Shown here: positions 60,180 to 64,000 of the stretch, piece after piece
How positions within the stretch are numbered: the first letter of the stretch is position 1
How the letters are laid out: each line of letters begins with the position of its first letter
NCBI GenBank assembly: GCA_002914805.1
Contig: JXTB01000077.1
Coordinates: 487,491-551,490, forward strand
Length of the DNA stretch: 64,000 nt
Reading direction: 5' to 3'
DNA from: Parasponia andersonii
Taxonomy: Eukaryota; Streptophyta; Magnoliopsida; Rosales; Cannabaceae
Made by a program: the position numbers and the translations under genes
The notes under the pieces: generated by a model
What the model was told of the DNA's origin: nothing
Seen by the model: the letters and a program-made list of their open reading frames with translations, nothing else
Database searches by the model: none

Positions 60180-60975
60180 GATAGAAGTGAGGAAGCTGCT
60201 TATTAAAGAAAAATCTAGACACAAAGGTAATAATCTAAACCTGAAATACTAATTTTTCAGATAATCATGAGTCATGGCAGCATATTAACCTGAAATACGA
60301 TTATTTTTAATTTTTTTTTTAAATAGGCTCGTTAAACAAATTATATAAAATCTCCAAACTACGTCTAGTTTAAATGGACAAACCTTTACGATTATAATTC
60401 TATGAGTGGATCAGTATTATAAAATTCAAGTTAAAAAATATACATGTACTTGTTTAGATAATCATGAGTCATGACTATAAATTAACGTTGGTGAGTTTAT
60501 TTATATTTAACTATTAAATTATTCAGTAAATTTTTTTGTTTGGATTTTGCATTTTGATCAGTTGACAGAGAGTAAGAGCTGAATATCTATAATCAATTTT
60601 AAATATAAACACCAAAGATCGAATGGTATATTGAAATGAAATATAAAGAAGGATGAAATTAATCCAAATCCTAACAAAAAGACAGGTGAAAAAAAAACGA
60701 ATGGAGAGATCAGTTTCAGAAACAATATATTTTTGTAAACTTCCAGGTTTCAGACTTGGATTGGTCCAAATAGTTGAGGTGAATGAGGCTATGTATGAGA
60801 AAAAGAAGATGAGTGGGAAAAGAAAAATAGAATTTTGATTATAAGGGCAATTTTGGAACAATTAAATGGTATAATAAGCAGTAATTAAACTTTAAATTTT
60901 AAATAAAGAGTGAACTTAGTGAAGGTGTAGGGGAGAGTATACTAAAGTGTGGGAATAAACCCATCCTCCTTCCCA
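60180..60975. other. AT-rich intergenic DNA
   Basis: No motif is seen in the frames at 60523-60861; they overlap on both strands and are low complexity. Confidence 0.4.
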
Positions 60976-60979
60976 AAAT

Positions 60980-61500
60980 TAACATTAAAAAAAAAATATT
61001 CCAAAAAAAATTTCTAAATGAGAAATCTCCAAGCCAAAATCTTTCCAGATATGTCAGTCGGATTTATGCGCCCTAAAAAAAAGGCAGATCTTTGGATAGC
61101 TTCCAAAAAAAAGAAGTTAAAAATGAAATTTTCAAATTAACATAAAAAAGAAATAAAATTCTAAAAATACCTTCTAAAAGAGAAATTTCCAAGCCAAATT
61201 TTTTTAAATGTGTAAGTAGGATTTGTGTATCTTAAGAGAAAGACAAACCTTAGGACAACTTAAAAAAGAGAGAGTTTAAACATGAATTTTCCAAAACTAA
61301 CATAAAAAAGAAATAAAATTCTAAAAATACTTTCTAAATAAGAAACCTCTAAATCAAGTCTTTCCAAATGTGTCAGTGAAATTTGTATGTCTTAAAAAAA
61401 AAAAAGGCAAACTTTAGGACAACTTAAAAAAAAGAGGACTTGAAAATGAAATTCTCAAGCAAAGTCTTCTTAAATGTGCTCGTAGGATTTGTGTGTGAAG
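60980..61500 (+). repeat. Tandem array, about 160-bp unit, about 3 copies
   Basis: ACATAAAAAAGAAATAAAAT recurs at about 61140 and 61300 (period 160). Units share, in order, a CTTTCTAAA-type phrase, AAGCCAA, TCTTTCCAAATGTGTCAGT, GGATTTGTGTAT-like words, CTTAGGACAACTTAAAAAA and ATGAAATTTTC. The outer copies are more diverged. It is non-coding. Confidence 0.7.
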
Positions 61501-61509
61501 TGCAAATCT

Positions 61510-62460
61510 TAGGGCACATCTTCTTCTATGGGAATGGTTCCCTTTTGTTTTTTTTTTTTTTTTAATAACGAGAAATGGCCTCTTTTATATGAGTTATGGT
61601 TCTTCTTTGGTTTTTTTTGTTGTTGAGAGCGTCCTTTATATACTTGTTATTCTTCTATTTTTTTTTAAAAAAAATTCAATCCCTTTAATACGACAAAGGC
61701 CAACAGAATAGATAGACTAATAAATTTTTAGGGGAGTTTTAATGTAAGAGGGAAAAAATCCTTTCTACATGTAGAAATGCTTTTTAGATATTTAGATTAA
61801 ATCAATTGGACACTATAATTGAAGTCCACGTTTATCGTAGCACATAGGATTATACTATACTCATCTTCAATCATATTTTGCATTTAAATAGGAAAAAAAC
61901 TATTGACTCTAGATAAAGAAGAATTACGGGTTCAAATTGACCAAAGAAGAATTTATTCACCATAAAAATAAAATTAAAAGCTCTGTATTCGAAACAATAA
62001 TTGTGTTTACACCCAAATCAATCTTATATGGTCAATGTAACATATCTTTCCATATTGAATTACCCTGTAAGTTATCATCTATACTTCCTATTCTACCATG
62101 TCAACAATAAAATTTCTTTGAATCGTAAATTCTTCATTCTATTTAACTACTTCCTACACTTTTTTTTCAATAAATTGTTTTCAAGTTACTTTGAATCGCC
62201 AATCTTTTTTGTCTGTAATTCATCCAATTTAAATGTAAAAGGTGCATGGTTGAAGATAAGTTTAATATAATCATATCTGTTGTGCTTCAAGTGGATTTCT
62301 ATTATATTCTCCATTTGATTTAATTTAAGGATCTAAAAAAATACTACTACGTTATTCCTCCTATACCAAAACTCTCCTAAATTTTCATTAAAAAAAATCT
62401 TAAACTAAGTATTAATGGGACGGAGTTTTCCTCGTAGAAGAAAAGTTAGTTGCTTTCCCT
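61510..62460. other. AT-rich intergenic DNA
   Basis: No feature recognised. Confidence 0.4.
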
Positions 62461-62480
62461 CGGTCTTTTTTAGAGAACAC

Positions 62481-62510
62481 AAGCGGTGTAACCCGTGCAT
62501 TTGCTACAGA
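62481..62510. other. Helitron-like phrase
   Basis: GGTGTAACCCGTGCATTTGC resembles the 'aacccgtgca' words near the ends of many plant Helitrons. There is no confirmed TC start or CTRR end with hairpin here. Confidence 0.25.
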
Positions 62511-62984
62511 TTAAATATGGAATATAGTGAAACGGTGTATAAGACATGATAAATTGTTATATTGTATAAAGAGTTATATAAAATATTTACTATATTATTT
62601 ATAGTAGATAATGATTTTTTACAATAACATAATATTTGTCTATAATATAGTACAATATCGTTTAGAATGTTACAAATTTTTTTTTACATTGATATAGATT
62701 GATAATTGATTTTATGTCTTTTGCTTTCCTTTCTTTTTTTGCTCCTCCTCGTTGTCATAAAGAAAAGTTAGAATAGGAAATAAAAGAAATTTTATGTCTT
62801 TTTTCTAATTAAGAGGCATTTATGCTCGACTTTAATTAGATTTATTATTTGGTTAATTTTCCTTTTCTTGATGTTTCTATTGACACTGCTTTTAACCTGA
62901 AATGGAAAAAAAAAGTTATATTATTAATTATATAATGGATTATATGTTATATTTTACTAATTTAAGTATAAATTAGTAGTAATT

Positions 62985-63800
62985 TTTTTTTTACCTTTCT
63001 TTAATTTTTTTCGGATCGGGTGTTTTTGGGTTAAATGGTATAGTTGGTATTGTTTTCATTTCTGGGACACTTGGTGGTGCTGGAAGTGATACTATTGTTG
63101 TCTGATCATTATCATCAAATATTTTTGACATGATTGTATCAATTAGAGCTCCTCTTGTTCTAACATAAATTGAAATATTTTTATTTGTCTGCATAATTGT
63201 TCGATCATTGGTGGCAATATTGTTGGATCAGTGTAGCTTTCTTGTATTGTCAATACTGTACATGGCTTTTTGATCAGGAGTTAAGCTGCTTTTCCAAATA
63301 TTGTTATATTTGTAAATCTCGTTTTATCTAGGATTCTGGTATTAATTTATACCTATTGAAATTTCAAAATGAGAAAAGAATTTAGTATTTAAAAAGATAT
63401 AAATATTTTAATGAATGATTGGTGATAGTAAATATTATCTTTTTTATGAATGAATTAATTAAGAGAATATCAATATAGATTAGTTGATTGTATTTTATAC
63501 CATAGAATGGAAGTTGACATGAGATGGCCATGCGTGTTGCATCACCATCCGCTTCTTGCTTCGCGGACTTATCTAGAATATTGATGGCAAGAATTATAAT
63601 ATCAAACTTGTTGTGTTTTGAATTTAAATATTATCACTTTTATTGTAAATTTTTTCCCTGAAAATAGGAGAAATTTGATATCAATATAAGTTATAGTATC
63701 GAATAATATTTTTATTGATTTTAATGTAGTTTTATTTACCAGGTGAGTTAAGGGATCTAACTCATTTAATTCTGCAATTATTTTCCTATTCTATAATGTC
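62985..63800 (-). pseudogene. RPA1-like (replication protein A large subunit) relic
   Basis: Minus-strand frames give a chain of pieces in the order expected for an RPA70-type protein: FDIIILAINILDKSAKQEAD (about 63590-63530), TRFTNITIFGKAA (about 63315), KPCTVLTIQESYTDPTILPP and then IEQLCRQIKIFQF, and finally SKIFDDNDQTTIVSLPAPP (about 63125). They resemble DNA-binding OB folds B and C of RPA1-like proteins. Stops and frame changes separate the pieces; some could be intron boundaries but others are not. Such RPA-like genes are often carried by plant Helitrons, and a Helitron-like phrase lies downstream at 62.49 kb. The 5' part may lie beyond the window. Confidence 0.45.
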
Positions 63801-64000
63801 TATTATTCTGGCAGTAGTGTTTCTCTTAGAACAGGAGCTGGAAGAAATTTGATATGTTGTGTTATGTGTTGGAATCTAAATAGTATATTTATGAAAAACA
63901 AAGAAACAATAACATTTAATAAAGATAAATAAAATATCTTTTTTTAATTTTATAATTTAGCCAAAATGTAAAGAGTTGTTATTCCTTATTTTTAATGTAT

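Noticed and set aside
60523..60861. 112-codon minus-strand frame
   Set aside because: Low complexity, overlapped by another frame, no motif and no neighbouring exon.
1..64000. CRISPR arrays, rRNA or intact tRNA genes
   Set aside because: No regular spaced repeats, no rRNA-like stretch and no complete tRNA cloverleaf were seen; B-box-like words belong to SINE-like elements.

Overview
The window is nuclear DNA of a flowering plant, most likely a eudicot. The evidence is small exons joined at GT..AG introns, plant-specific families (LEA group 6, SBT1-type subtilase, CGLD27, plant P4H, class III ACBP), AT-rich intergenic DNA and many short non-autonomous transposons. I cannot name the species. 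Genes are sparse: seven intact or nearly intact genes, one zinc-finger fragment, one subtilase gene relic and several decayed transposon coding remnants in 64 kb.

Layout. 1-4.2 kb: AT-rich, with a minus-strand SINE-like element, CACTA-like hairpins and a tandem duplication. 4.23-4.53 kb (-): small LEA18-type protein with an ABRE/RY promoter. 6.8-7.0 kb (-): C-terminal piece of a ZAT-type C2H2 repressor. 9.19-11.46 kb (-): intronless SBT1.7-type subtilase, with a decayed ~180 bp copy of part of it at 14.26-14.44 kb. 15.3-20.5 kb: a transposon block with a 1.09 kb foldback element and nested MITEs. 20.98-24.06 kb (+): five-exon organellar-type DnaJ protein whose last exon has an in-frame TAG followed by 53 more sense codons. 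24.94-27.61 kb (-): seven-exon CGLD27 gene, tail to tail with the DnaJ gene. 28-33 kb: MITEs, one with its empty site in the same window, and a LINE-like relic. 33.29-37.12 kb (+): eight-exon prolyl 4-hydroxylase. 40.01-43.30 kb (-): nine-exon MFSD5/molybdate-anion-transporter-like MFS gene, convergent with the P4H. 48.03-50.32 kb (-): three-exon ACBP3-type acyl-CoA-binding protein. 50.3-64 kb: no host gene; LTR-like, hAT-like and CACTA-like pieces, a cluster of (TA)n-associated MITEs, a ~160 bp tandem array and an RPA1-like relic that may belong to a Helitron.

All exon joins were worked out by hand; every multi-exon model keeps frame and uses GT..AG ends. The genes do not form a pathway. LEA18, SBT1.7-type and P4H families relate respectively to seed/dehydration, cell-wall/mucilage protein processing and cell-wall glycoprotein hydroxylation; CGLD27 is plastid-directed and the DnaJ probably mitochondrial. 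From memory, P4H, this MFS gene and LEA18 genes also lie close together on Arabidopsis chromosome 2, so part of the window may be an old conserved block.

The most interesting points are the in-frame stop in the DnaJ last exon, a MITE family in five copies mostly set in (TA)n runs, a 280 bp MITE with its unoccupied site preserved 0.3 kb away, a nested transposon stack, the subtilase relic and the RPA-like relic.
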